Shown in pieces: positions 9,898-31,305 of a DNA stretch of 64,000 nt. The notes beneath the pieces are model-generated. The model saw only the letters and a program-made list of their open reading frames with translations, ran no database searches and was not told the origin of the DNA. Position 1 is the stretch's first letter; every line of letters begins with the position of its first letter. This stretch comes from Burhinus oedicnemus (Eukaryota; Chordata; Aves; Charadriiformes; Burhinidae), in the NCBI GenBank assembly GCA_008921705.1, contig VFFE01007255.1, forward strand, positions 3,117,586 to 3,181,585. The letters are read 5' to 3'. Made by a program: the position numbers and the translations under genes.

Positions 9898-12800
9898 CTG
9901 GGAGAGAAATGGCGAAAAGGTTAAACAAGAAAAATCCAGGACAGCTTACCTGGAAAAGAACACAGAAAGCCCCAAACTATACCACAGAAACATAATCTAA
10001 ATGTGTAGCCTGGAGATGCCTTTCTGCCTATTATTATAACCAACTGAAGCTTCAGAGAGTCAGTTTGTAGAGTGGGGTAGAGGAAAAGTACATATTTTGC
10101 ATCAGCAATGGTTTATGCAGATCATTCTAACTGAATGGCTGTAAAATCTTTATGCTACAAGAGCATGTATTATTTATGGTACAAGTTTGTGAAGTAATTA
10201 TTTCAGATTGTGCTGATATTGTCTTCCATCCCCTTCACTCTCTAAGGAGGGACAACTTTTCAGTTTTCTGACAGAAAGAAAACAAAGCTACAGCCCTTAG
10301 AAGTCTCCAAATTAGCTATCTGCATGTCATCATGTCACACTGTGAAGGTTTAACATCTTGTGACACATGAATACTAAAAACAAATTCTGTACCTCACTGG
10401 AAGAAGAAACGCATCCAATGCAGTGGGATAAGACTTCAAATTCCTATCCCAGAGTTTCTTGAGGTACAAACTGATTTGCTTCTCAGATCCAAGGAATTTG
10501 AAGGAAAAAAGAAAATTTCTACATTTCACGGGAAAAAAAAAGATAGTTCCTTGAAAGATCTGTATTTGTCTTACAGTGTATATTGAGCTGGTAAGGATGG
10601 TGCTAAAGAACACTGGGAATATTTAATTTGCTTCACGTTTCAGGATGTTCTGGTACATAAGACATACTGAACACTTAGTGCCCATTCCTTGTATCAAAAT
10701 ATTAATTGCAGAAAAGGATCCTGACAGCTGGGCGATCCCACCATAAAGGTAGTGTCATCCTCTGCTAGTAATTTGGTCCTGAATTAGAAACACCAAGCTG
10801 CAACTAGAAAAGTAAAGTAAATCGAAACCCCTTTGTCTGCCTAACTCATGCCCAGCTCCAAGACAGCCAACCTGATGGAGATGGATGAGAAGACAAAGCA
10901 CAGTATGCTGGACAATGTCATAAGATGAACCCAGTACATTCATGCAGCTACTCCCATTACTAAGCGAGACCAACGTTCAGCTCCCAGAAGTCCCCTGGGA
11001 GCTCTGAACCCAAACACAACAGGTACCACTGGTGAATCATCACCGCATTCTGGTGATGACTGGCTCTGATTGTCTTGACGCGAATCCATACTTATGAGAA
11101 TCAGTCAATTCCAACACTTCTCACCTGCCCAAAGGCTGCCCGGGCATGCTCAAAGCCACCCACTTGCAGTCGTTTTTTGCACAGGTCAAAAGGGTAAGTG
11201 AGGGTTTTGCTGATGATTCCAGCGCAGCTGCCACAAACAAGGTTTTTAACGTTGCCTGAGAAGCAGAAAGGGGAGAGGATAGCGGGGAAGGAAAAAAGAG
11301 CATTAGGAGGGAGTTCTGATTAAAGATCATGAGAGGTAAGTTAAAATCACTTTTCACAAGAAGCAAGGCCAAAAAGGCTCTTTAAAGTTACTTCACTTCT
11401 GCACTGCTTGGGCCACAGAACCTCAATCTGTATTTTCTGCATCAGGCATGCAATGTCTGTTGGAGCCAGAGCATAACAGCTCATCTTGGTTCATTAATCT
11501 TGGTTCATTACACTGATTTATGCTTTTGCTCTGCCAAGTGGCATTCCACAAAAAAACCCCAGTCACCAGAGAACCTGCCACTAGTGGATGGAAAAGTTTT
11601 CATGCCCCGCAAGTAAAAGCCCCGTCACTGGAAGTCTTGCACTCCTGATTGCTCATACTGACTTATTCTGAACTGGAATAAGTTACAAGCTGACACTGCC
11701 TGATAATTTCAGAGGCTTGTGGGAAATGAGTTTTGTGATATTAGACTTTTTCCTGACAAACATGAGTTCCCAGCACAAAGCCACCATGAGCCTCTGCCAC
11801 CTAAAAGTAAGTATGCAGACATGATATTGAGAAGTCTAGTTCCTCTACTGAAGAAATTCGATTGAGGAACAAAAACACGCTGATGCTGCATACAGTCTCT
11901 CTCAAGGAGGCATGAGTATCTAGAACTGTCAAGGTGACAAGTTGCATCAGGATGAGGTTCTCTTCTAATGGAGCTAGAAATCAACATAAAAATATCAAAT
12001 AAAGAGCTTGACAGTTTTAAATTAGGCTAAATGAATCCTCCTCTGTAACAGTGGTGCTGGAATCTGCAGGCTGATTTCCTGAGGAAATCCAAGAGTCCTG
12101 TCCCCACAGCACTAACGAAACAGAGAAAGATTACGCCAGCACTGTCTTCTTCCCACAGCATCAGTGACGTGACACAGCTCAAGAAAGAGTACCCTGGCCT
12201 GTGACACTTCACTTTCCCATCCATCCACATTTCCATCACGGTTATTTCATAACAGGAGTTGTCTGTAAACTTTGCTGTACTTACTTTTGCAATATCTGTG
12301 CAGGGGTAAGAATGAGAGATGGGAAATGGAGATACTTTCCAGATGTTGCATCAAAAAGAGTGATAGGACAGAAAACTGAACTTATGTCAGTCTCCCAAAC
12401 CAGCATTCATCCTCTCTTTCTCTCCAGATCGCAGACATCACTGTCCCAAGTGCCTACCTCCTTTCTTGCCTTCGGCTGGAATCGCCCATTCAGAAAACTG
12501 TTGCAGGATGTTGTAGAAGGAGAACTGGAGACCAGCGTATGGAAAGATAGCAATGATCGTGGGGGTCAAACCTCTATAGAACGTCCGAGGCCCTTCTGTC
12601 TGGTACATGGTTACCACTGCATGTCGAAGGTTGCGATAGATCTAGACAATAAAGAAGAGGCTGACTCTCTCGTGAAACAGGCTTAAAACCAGCAAACCAA
12701 CGGTCAGGTTATTTCCCAGTAACGAGGGCAGGCATTTCCCACTGCCCAAAGTACAATTCACTGATTTTCAGCACACAGCAACTAACAAAGTGATTTTGCA

Positions 12801-15367
12801 CATCTTTACACAGTATTCTCAACTAAGCCCTTGTGACTCTTATAAGTAAGCTGACAACCTAAAACTACCTCCGAGCCATAAGAGACTAACTGAATGAACG
12901 ATCGTTAGCTCTGCACTGAAAGGCCTGGGCTGACATTGTATCCCACATCCAAGCTGTGCTTCTGAGGGAAAGAAACAAGGCACAGAGCTGAGAGCTGTGG
13001 CCTGAGACCACTTGCATCACAGACACGATTATTTATTCTTCTCTGAACAGCTCTGCTTGCTCCTGCAACAGAATTCGTATAATATATATTGTGATTCTAC
13101 TGCAGGCTCAGTCAAAAACCAGAAATGGCTCCGATACAAACCCATGTAAGTCTAGGTATTACCGACCTAATTAGCATGGAGACCAATTCTTGCATAAATA
13201 AGAACACGAAACACAGGTGAAAGGTGACTGGTTTCAAGTATCACCCCCATCATTATCTAAACATGACTCTGTGCAAGCGGAAAGTTTCAAACACACCATG
13301 TTCGACGGACTGGGGAGAGCATTCTATAAATGGCCAACAGCCAAAATGAAAATTGAGTTATCCTGTTAAGGACAGTTTCTCCTTTCTGGATCACCTGTCA
13401 GTAGTCAAACACAACCAGGAGCAGCAAAACGTAATTAAGAAAGCTGTGTCAACAGCACAGAGGATAACCTGGCAACAGCGCAAACATTGCCCAATAACAG
13501 CACCTGCTCCTTAAGCTAACCCACAGACTGTTACGTACTTTTCAAACCTCCTGTACTCATACAGACAAAATATTCCTACTACTATGGAGGACAATTCCAG
13601 CATTAATGCTCAACCATACCTTAGGCTCACCCTGAGCAGCAAAGCGGGTGCGTAGTGTGTCAACAGGCTGAACTGCAACAGTGGCTGTGCAAGCAGCCAG
13701 TCCCCCGCAGACAAAGTGCACAAAGGAGTCGCGGGCATCGTATGAGGTGACGTTGTGCACCAGTTTTGTCAAGCTTTCAAACGCCATGAACTTATGGAAA
13801 CAAACATACACAGATAAAGGAGTCAATCCTGATCACTGACATGGATCTCCCACTCCTCTCTCATTTCACCCAAAGCTCCACCCACTGCTTGTAACCACCT
13901 TCTCTCTCTGTCCTTGAAAAGTCCTTCCCAACTTGCAAACTGTTGGAGCATATGCTCAAAGAATACCTCGTAAAAATCACTAAGCAGCCTGGGGAAATGC
14001 TTGGGATATTCTGATCTCTGACACTTCTGCCAAATCTCGCATTTAGAATTGTGAAAAACCCATTTTAATGCTCTGTGTATCCTTGCTGTATTACAGATAT
14101 GCTTCCCCTTATTCTTTCAACCACTGCTCGTAAAACATGTTGTTAATATTTACAAATTAAGCATAACAATGCTGTGTAAAACACCATCATCAGCTTCATT
14201 GATTTTTTTTACTAACAAGCTGTTATGGTGGTAGTGTGAATCAAAGCAAAAAACTACACAAACTTGGAACATGAACAGCTAAGCCAAGTGTCAGGAACTA
14301 AGAGGGCTTGTCTATGACACCAGATACAGACAGAACTCCGTTTGCTCTAGCTGTACTCCAGGCTGGCCAGGCAGGCTGTTCAGCAAGCTCAGCAATATTA
14401 ACTTAAGAATTATACATCAGCCTTATACAACTATATGTCTTTGAAACTGCAGCTGGCTTGCATGTGTACAGTTTAAACCCGGACCTTTCTGCATCTGCCC
14501 ATGCAGCCAGTCTGAAGAGGAGCAAAGCAGAGTCCTATGTATGTACGCTGGGCCCAGATGATTTCTGGTCACCTTACCTGAACAGCTCCGTAGCCAACTG
14601 AAAGGAACTGAGCAGGAACATGGCCCTTCCAGAAGGCTCCCAACCCCTCTTCCTGGAAGATGCGCTGTACAGCTTGCAAGATGCCATGATACTTAGCCCC
14701 TGGGTTTCTGGAGGAAAGCTGCTCGATCTGAAGCTGGAGGAAAATAGAGAAAATGTTTTCAATTCCAAGTCACGTTTCAGCAAGGTTCAAGCGTCCAATT
14801 CAGGAATTCACAACCCTGTCAGCCAACCAATGCTAAGAGATGACATTCTGCCTTCCCACAGAATCACATCTAGAACTGACTGGGATGTTATTTATGTAGG
14901 ACTTCAAAAGAATAAAACCCTGCATGCAACACAAAGGTTATCAGTAGGGATGATGGTGAAATTCACTTAGATAGTGGAGATCATTCAGAAAAACAGAGAA
15001 AGAACAAACTATGAAAAACACAATATCCCATTCAAACGTACAAGTTAAGTTACACAAACAGAAGCGGTGGACACGAGATAGCCCTGCTACCTTGCATAAC
15101 CTGTATACAATGTAGGTGAGTGCTGAGGAGCAGCTTTAGTGCTCTCTGTTTGCACAAGTGACCTGTTCATGTAGCACAAGATAGCTTTGCTCTGTAACAG
15201 GCTCTTTCACCCCGTCCCCAAGCGTGCCGTGAGGAAGGTACCTGAAAGCGTATCTTGATGACATCCAAGGGACTGATAAGGACCCGAGTGACCAAGCCAG
15301 ATGCTGATCCTGCTGCAGCTGCTTCCACCGCGGAGACGCTCCTGGTCTCAGGGTCATAGCCAACCAT
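9697..15367 (-). CDS. SLC25A19: mitochondrial thiamine pyrophosphate carrier, complete CDS in six exons
   Basis: SLC25A19 imports thiamine pyrophosphate across the inner mitochondrial membrane for pyruvate, 2-oxoglutarate and branched-chain keto acid dehydrogenases. Six exons join with GT-AG introns: 15367-15242, 14733-14578, 13790-13620, 12641-12458, 11255-11125 and 9897-9697. They give 42+52+57+61+44+66 = 322 residues; the human protein has 320. The three carrier signatures PX[DE]XX[KR] are intact: PLDVIK (33-38), PVDTLR (136-141) and PFDLCK (234-239). Glycines equivalent to human G125 and G177, mutated in human disease, are conserved (here 123 and 175). The start ATG at 15367 gives MVGYDP, the known N-terminus. 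A longer in-frame opening upstream has no support, since a good acceptor lies at 15391-15390. No break was seen. Confidence 0.97.
11125..11255 (-). CDS. SLC25A19: SLC25A19 coding exon 5
   Basis: The exon has 131 nt and completes the split glycine. It encodes [20 protein letters not shown] and then the third signature PFDLCKKRL, ending RAAFGQ. Acceptor AG at 11257-11256; donor GTGAGA at 11124. Confidence 0.95.
12458..12641 (-). CDS. SLC25A19: SLC25A19 coding exon 4 (phase 1 donor)
   Basis: The exon has 184 nt (61 codons plus one base). It encodes [18 protein letters not shown] and [20 protein letters not shown], ending [14 protein letters not shown] holds the glycine matching human G177. Acceptor AG at 12643-12642; donor GTAGGC at 12457. 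Confidence 0.95.
13620..13790 (-). CDS. SLC25A19: SLC25A19 coding exon 3
   Basis: The exon has 171 nt (57 codons, phase 0), from [10 protein letters not shown] to FAAQGEPK. It carries the second carrier signature ([10 protein letters not shown]) and the helix 3 motif CGGLAAC. Acceptor AG at 13792-13791; donor GTATGG at 13619. Confidence 0.95.
14578..14733 (-). CDS. SLC25A19: SLC25A19 coding exon 2
   Basis: The exon has 156 nt (52 codons, phase 0). It starts [18 protein letters not shown] and ends SVGYGAVQ. It includes the matrix helix block [13 protein letters not shown] that follows signature 1 in mitochondrial carriers. Acceptor AG at 14735-14734; donor GTAAGG at 14577. Confidence 0.95.
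15242..15367 (-). CDS. SLC25A19: SLC25A19 coding exon 1
   Basis: The exon has 126 nt (42 codons, phase 0) and encodes the N-terminus and first transmembrane helix, ending in carrier signature 1 ([11 protein letters not shown]). The donor is GTACC at 15241. A likely acceptor AG at 15391-15390 gives 22 nt of 5' UTR in this exon. Confidence 0.95.
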
Positions 15368-15790
15368 GCCTGCCTGGTGTCCCCACAGCCTGGCCAGGGG
15401 AACAGGGCCCCCAGTGAGCCCTCCCCAGCCAGGGACTCCTTCCCATACCAAGAGTCTATAGCCTCAACCCCCTCACCTCCCAGACTCCCCCCATCCCAAA
15501 ATTCCCCTCACCCCAAGGGCCCGCAGCCCCCCTCAACCCCCTTCCTCATCCCAAGGGCCCCACAGAACCGCCTCACCACAGTCCCTCCCCCGCCCCTCAC
15601 CTCGCTTCCCCTCACAGCAGCCTCCCTTCTCCCCTCGGGCCCCACAGCCCCCTCTGCAGGCACCGGAGAGGGATATGGAGCCAAACCCCGGGCGGGGCTG
15701 GCGGTTGACCGCGGCCCAGGGCGGCGGAGCGCGGCCACGGCCGGCTCCCCCGCCGGGACGCCTCACCCGCCGCCGCCGGCGCCTCCGCAC

Positions 15791-15802
15791 TGCGCCTGCG
15801 CG
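15791..15802. promoter_or_regulatory. NRF1-like site
   Basis: TGCGCCTGCGCG differs by one base from the near-palindromic NRF1 consensus (GCGCATGCGC core). NRF1 commonly drives nuclear genes for mitochondrial proteins, which fits SLC25A19. Confidence 0.5.
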
Positions 15803-15813
15803 CCGCGGGGGGC

Positions 15814-15828
15814 GCTGGGACACGTAGT
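15814..15828 (-). promoter_or_regulatory. ZNF143/SBS-like site
   Basis: On the minus strand, ACTACGTGTCCCAGC resembles the ZNF143/SIX5 motif ACTACAATTCCCAGC with three mismatches. It lies within the proximal promoter. Confidence 0.4.
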
Positions 15829-15860
15829 GCGGAGGCGCCGCCCCGGGGGAGCGCCGTGGC

Positions 15861-15871
15861 CGAAATGGCGA
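15861..15871 (+). promoter_or_regulatory. YY1-like site
   Basis: CGAAATGGCGA matches the core AAnATGGCG of YY1. Such sites often lie close to start sites of CpG-island genes. Confidence 0.4.
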
Positions 15872-16040
15872 GGGCTCGTCCCCGGGCTTCTGCGCTGCTG
15901 AAAGCAGCGGCTGCACAGAGAGGGCCCTGCGCTTCGGCGGGTCAGCCGGCTGGATGTCAAATAAGGCGGGATTGAGGCGGTCCGTCCGTCCGTCCCCGCC
16001 GCGCACCGCCGGCGTTGCTGACCCACAGGCCAAAGCTGCA

Positions 16041-17099
16041 AGCGGGAAGGGAAAACGCCCTGGAAGAACCGACTTTTGCGGTTCTCCCAGCACGGCCTCG
16101 GCGTTACGCTATCACAGCGGCACCAGCCGTTTTCCCTCCCTCTATAAAGCGCAAGGAAAGGCAGTTTTTTTTTCTCTATACTTTCCAGTAGATACCCCAG
16201 GTACGAATCGCACAGTTTTGAGCAACGTGTTCTGTCATAGCACTGCAAAAAAGCCAAGAGCTCCGAACCGCACTGCAAATCATTTTGATGTTGACTTCAC
16301 TGAAAAATAAAGAACCATGGGAATATCCAGGCATTTCTCAACAACCACAGAATCCTCAACTGCATCTGTATTTGAGCGTAACAACTAAGAGCAACTGTTA
16401 ACGAACAACCCAAACCCTCACATGGGCCTTTTCCTATTGCGTACTAAAAATCGACTACAAAATTCACAGGTGCTTCCTGAACCCAAGCGAAGGCTGGGGA
16501 GAAGCTGCAGAGCCGACAGAGCGGCCAGTCTGCAGAGCTGCCCGCGCTCCTTCTGAGCACCACCGGGCAGTTCCACTTCTTCAGGCAGGAAAAGTGAAAA
16601 AACGATGTGCGAGGCAGTGACGGAGCAGAGCACCAGCTCCCGAGACAGGCCGAGCCACAGCTGCCGTGCTCACGCAAGGCATGCGCCCACCCTTCCCCTC
16701 TCTCGTTCAGCAAGGCATTCCGAAATAACCGCTGTGCCATTCTCCATGGCTGGCTCCTCACGACGCTGCAGTCCCTACCACAGAGGCACCTGAGCAGTTT
16801 GGTAAAAAGCTTAGAAAAAAGGCAAAGGGAGAAACAGTGAAGCACCGCCCTTTCACTCAGCCAACAGACACGTGGTCTTCAATCCTGGAAGCGACACGAT
16901 CACTCCTTTCCCCCCCCTCGCTATCTGTAATGCCACATGTGCCGAGTGACATGGCTCTCCGGTGACTTCGCTTGAAAGAGTCCGAGCGCTTCAGGCCAGA
17001 GCATACCTTACAGCCTTTCCCTCCCATCGCAATTTAATATCCTATAAATTAGGTCACTCAGTTACATTTTGGTCAGTTAACCGAAATAACGGACAGATG
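16041..17099. other. spacer between SLC25A19 promoter and GRB2 3' end
   Basis: About 1 kb separates the SLC25A19 CpG island from the GRB2 polyadenylation region. Open frames on both strands (for example 16845-16444, minus) overlap and show no known family. No feature is supported. Confidence 0.5.
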
Positions 17100-17123
17100 C
17101 TCAAGTGAAGAATTCAACGTATA

Positions 17124-17129
17124 TTTATT
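17124..17129 (-). terminator. probable distal polyadenylation signal of GRB2
   Basis: AATAAA on the minus strand, about 2.1 kb after the stop codon. A second AATAAA lies at 17201-17196. Confidence 0.6.
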
Positions 17130-17211
17130 ATTCACAGTTAATTACTATCTACCAAATGCTGCTGCAGAGTTAAAGGATTAAGTACATAGGCCTTTTTTAT
17201 TTAAACACTGA

Positions 17212-17245
17212 TTTTTTTTTTTTTTTAATATATATACACACACAA
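17212..17245. repeat. poly-T followed by TA/CA microsatellite
   Basis: Fifteen T are followed by alternating TA and CA units. This is a simple repeat within the GRB2 3' UTR. Confidence 0.8.
17231..17238 (-). promoter_or_regulatory. Pumilio-type element in GRB2 3' UTR
   Basis: TGTATATA on the transcribed strand fits UGUANAUA. It lies within a TA/CA microsatellite, so it may be a chance match. Confidence 0.35.
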
Positions 17246-18339
17246 GACATATGTCTGCAAGGCTGCATGATATACACCAATTCCAAAATAAGGAAACAAT
17301 CAAATGGTCCAGGTGTAGAATGCCATAGATTCCTTTTCCAATCACTTTACAAAGAAGGAAGAAAGTGAGTGACAGCTAGCAAGGAGAGGGGGAGAAAGTA
17401 ATACTCTACAGGATAGCTCTCTCTTTCATCTGCTGGAAAATTAAAGTGTAAGGCAGAGTCCATCTCAGGAATAAAACATTTGTAACACTTAGTACAAAAA
17501 AAGGCACCCTCCAACAAAAGATTGCCCGTGCTTAGGCAGGGCGGGAGGAGATCTCCGTTGCAGTTTTTGGATTCGTTGGTGGGGTGAAGGGATCCAGCCA
17601 AATGGCCATCAAAAGGAAAAATAACACAACTGAAGATTGGCACAGAGAGCAGTGTGGCTTGATTGCTTTCCTTTCTGTCCAATTTAACGTCACACTGCTC
17701 TGGTGGAGGAGCAAACGGCAACAATAAATGCCATCATGGTGCGGGGTGGGGATTACAGTCATCACACAGCCTGCTGTGAATGGGGAGTGGGGTGGGGGGG
17801 AATCTACTTCAACAGTAACACTGACCTGAGGAGGGAGGAGAAATGGAGAACAGTGATGCCAACCCCACTTTTCAAGAGCAACACAACTGGAAATATTCCC
17901 TATCCAGGCCAAAGAGACAGGCTGATTACATGCATCACATAGAAACATTCACTAATAGCATAAAGTTTTTTCAAGCACTATTTCTTGAGGTTTCTCTGCA
18001 TTATAAATTTTTCCATCGAAGGAATGTACATTTTATAGGACATCTCAGGGCTATCATTTCTCAAATTCCCCCCTTAACCCTCCCACCCCAAAATATTTTC
18101 TCATTTTCCCTGGTCACAACTTCCTCCTTTCTCTTACTTCTTTTGAGGCTCCTGGTTGCAGCTCCCCACCTCTGAGCAGCCTAAGCTGCCACTTGAATGC
18201 TTTGATTTCATTTTCCTTGGAATAAGGAAAGTTGAACAGTAAGACAAATCTTAAGATTAAAGCTCCATCTCTGTTTGTAGATTTTTCTCAAGTGTCCATT
18301 GATAAAACCACCCTCCTTTACACCCTTCCCCGAAAAGTA

Positions 18340-18345
18340 TTTATT
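18340..18345 (-). terminator. possible proximal polyadenylation signal of GRB2
   Basis: AATAAA on the minus strand, about 0.9 kb after the stop. Use here would give a short 3' UTR that lacks the miR-27 site and one miR-124 site. Confidence 0.35.
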
Positions 18346-18984
18346 TACACATACGCAGAAAAAAACCCTCTGAAAAGCTCTGGACTGTCCTTTTAACTTA
18401 AAAATAATAAAAAAGAAAATAAGGGAAAGGCACTATGGAAAAAATTACAGAATGTGCTCAACTGTACACCTTTAAGAAAAAACAAAAAAGCTGTCAGCAC
18501 AGCATTAACAGACTTCAGTTGTATGCTGGAGTTTCTCAAAGCAGCTCTGTGACTCAAAAGAAAAAAAAACAACAACAAAACAAAAAGCCACACAACTCTT
18601 CTCCCTTCCCCTGCTTGGAAGCTGCTGAGCTTCAGAAGAAAGTGCCAAAGGAGAAGAGACAATAAAAATTAGATTAACACCTCATCTTTCCCAGGCAAGA
18701 AGAGCTGAATGTTGAAGGCAAAAGCAGAGACTGATGATTTTTGTTTTTTTTTAAAGGCAGGACTGTGGATTTAGTTCTTCTCTCATGTCCCTTCATGTCA
18801 AATGAAGACCGTTTGCAGAGAGAGAAAATACCAGCAGAGTTTCTCCCTTTTCCTTTAACTGCATGGCTAGGACTTTATATGGCATTAAAACTTCATGCAC
18901 TGATGGACAGAGGAGGACGGGGAAACAAGAAGAGTGAATGAAAGGGGGTAACCCAGGAGCAGCTGAGGAAATTTGTTATTTTCA

Positions 18985-19022
18985 TTTTTTTTTTCTCTCT
19001 CTCTTTTTTTTTTTTTTTTTTT
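18985..19022. repeat. pyrimidine tract (T/CT)
   Basis: T and CT runs end in 19 T. On the GRB2 transcript this reads as a poly-A/GA tract, about 200 nt after the stop codon. Confidence 0.8.
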
Positions 19023-19218
19023 AAAGTTTTGGTGTGTAAGTTGAACTCTTTCCCCTCCCCGCCCCTGAAGTTCCGTACTGAGTGAAGGAGGATCACCTCA
19101 CGGTGAAAGGTGACTCAGGTTTTATCGCCGTGTGATTTTAGGTCACTGGCTGCAGTTAGGCTCTGTATGTGTATTTACTGTTTCTCTGGTTTCTTTAAAT
19201 AATCTCTAATATTTATCT

Positions 19219-29503
<10,285 letters not shown>

Positions 29504-31202
29504 CTAGCTTATTTTTCCCATTCTTGTTTCAAAGACTGCTCTTGTAAGATGAACCTATAAAAAATGGTGCTAGTCATCCTGCTCCACTGCGTCTCATGAG
29601 TATTCATAACTGTGCTGGACAAAAAGCTGGACAGGTAGTTTAAAATAGCCATGGGATTTTAGTGCTCAAACCGTATGCTTTAGTAAGAAAGTCACTGTAA
29701 GTCCATAGGTACTTTTAACAACATAACTAGACTGAGATCTGTGCTAGATATTAAGTTGGCTGTTCTCACCAAAAAATTCTGTCCAAAATCTACAAGACAA
29801 GAAATTCTAATTCTTTATTCCTTCTAATGATTGCTTTTTCCTGAATTCAGCTGACAAACCCGATGCTTTCAGCATAAACATGATTTAATCCAACTTTTCT
29901 GTATTGGCACTGGTTGCACACTGGATATGTTAAAGATTCTAGGCAACATCTGTATTATAGAGAATTTTACAAAAAAACTCCCTCATGACATTAGCACAGG
30001 CCCACCTGCAGATAAAAGTGGCAGCTTCAGCTGGTTTTGCCGATACAAGTTAAAACCAAGTTAAATCAGAAGGCAGAAACAAGGCTTGTAGAGCCTTTAT
30101 GTTAATAAAGTGAGTTAAAGACATACAAACAGCAAAAGTATATGAACAAAGTTTGGTTTTGGTTTGAGGTTTTGGGGTTTTTTGTTTGTTTTTTTCTTTT
30201 TTAAGGGATACTTTTCTTACTATAACTTTATTCTAAAACGAATGAAAGATCAGAAGTCACAAGAGGAGCCATGTGAATAGGTAGTTTTAAAAAGCATAAT
30301 TTGATACTTCAAAGCATACTTGCTCTAAAAACCTTTGGTGCTTTATTTTCCATTGAATTTCTGTCAACTGGTACAGTGCAATAGGCAAGCCTGGTATGCT
30401 GACTGAAAGTAGTCTCTCAAAGTAGCATTATCTCCTGTAAATAAAGCCATGCTACAGTTTGAAACTACCTCTCCTCAAAGAGATTTTACTTGGTTTTGGA
30501 AGTGCAAGTCACAAAGATTTCCGCCCCATGACCACTTTTAAATTAAGCACCACAACAGCACTTTTCCCCAAGCATTTTCATTCCATCTCAGCTTTCCGAG
30601 GTTCTTTTTTAACTTTGTGACAATGGCCAACAAAAACTTGGATCTGAGGGTCTGGTTATAAAAAAAATAAAAAAAATTTTAAACAAAAGTACTTAAAGCC
30701 TCGAGTCACAAAAGTATCACATGATTAGTATTGCCTGAATTCGGGAAGATGAGGAAATGCAAAGAAAAAGACAACATGAATGCAGATCCAGACATCACAT
30801 ACTACATACAGATGTAGTTATGGTGAATACACCCACCAAAACTCCAAAATCTTCATAAGCAGTTATTGCTGTTTCTGACTTTTTTTGGTCATCTCACTAT
30901 GTTTCTTTTTTGGAGGGGTGATGAGAGGAAATTAAAAAAAAAAGGAAAGGCAGACAAGAATTTGCAAGTGCAGGCCTCAAAATTCTTATAGCTGATGGGA
31001 GTGCTTCAGAAAATTAAACTCTACAGATCAGTGTTTGATGCCTTTCAAAAATCCATGTCATATCAACACCCTAATCTGCTTCATTGCTGAATGCTACATA
31101 TAAAAAGAAAAAAGCCTCGACACCTACTGAAATGAAATCCAATAAAGCAAAAAGAGAACAGAATCCGAATGTCCTCAGTAAATTCCAGTGGGTAATAGTT
31201 AC

Positions 31203-31305
31203 CTGCCTGCTCCTTTAACCCCAGCCGAAGGGGCTGACAGTAGGGCGTACAGCCCCCGGGTGCCAGCACTTCCATCATGGAACTAGCGCAGTAGCTGGGC
31301 CACAT
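31203..31305 (-). other. GC-rich candidate cryptic exon in GRB2 intron
   Basis: A 103-nt block of clearly higher GC with four CpG sits in AT-rich intron. On the GRB2 strand it has an acceptor-like TTCTGTAG (AG at 31307-31306) and a donor GCAG then GTAACT at 31202-31197. It is open in phase 0 (starts MWPSYCASSMMEVLAPGG). Its length is not a multiple of three. There is no transcript evidence; it could instead be a repeat fragment or an enhancer. Confidence 0.25.

Larger units (their letters stand above)
9898..15241 (-). other. SLC25A19: SLC25A19 introns
   Basis: The five introns are 15241-14734, 14577-13791, 13619-12642, 12457-11256 and 11124-9898, each about 0.5-1.2 kb. I found no RNA gene or recognisable mobile element in them. 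Such short introns are typical of compact avian genes. Confidence 0.7.
15590..16040 (-). promoter_or_regulatory. CpG island promoter of SLC25A19
   Basis: The CpG-dense block lies just 5' of the first coding exon. A minus-strand donor GTGAGG at 15766-15761 marks the likely end of a non-coding first exon starting around 15800-15860. It would splice to the acceptor at 15391-15390. Motifs resembling NRF1, ZNF143 and YY1 sites cluster within 80 bases (15791-15870), as in many housekeeping mitochondrial genes. No TATA box is seen. Confidence 0.75.
17100..19218 (-). other. GRB2: GRB2 3' UTR
   Basis: This is about 2.1 kb of AT-rich, non-coding sequence after the GRB2 stop. The length is similar to the human 3' UTR as I recall it. 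It ends at a minus-strand AATAAA (17129-17124). It carries seed matches for miR-27 (17131-17138) and miR-124 (17501-17507 and 18427-18433), a Pumilio-type site (17231-17238) and long pyrimidine and purine tracts. The lower boundary is inferred from the signal, not from transcripts. Confidence 0.7.

Noticed and set aside
12201..12686. Plus-strand open frame of 161 codons
   Set aside because: It is the antisense shadow of SLC25A19 coding exon 4 and adjacent intron.
15377..16278. Open frames of 118-186 codons on both strands around the SLC25A19 promoter
   Set aside because: Same composition effect in a CpG island. They overlap on opposite strands and show no recognisable domain.
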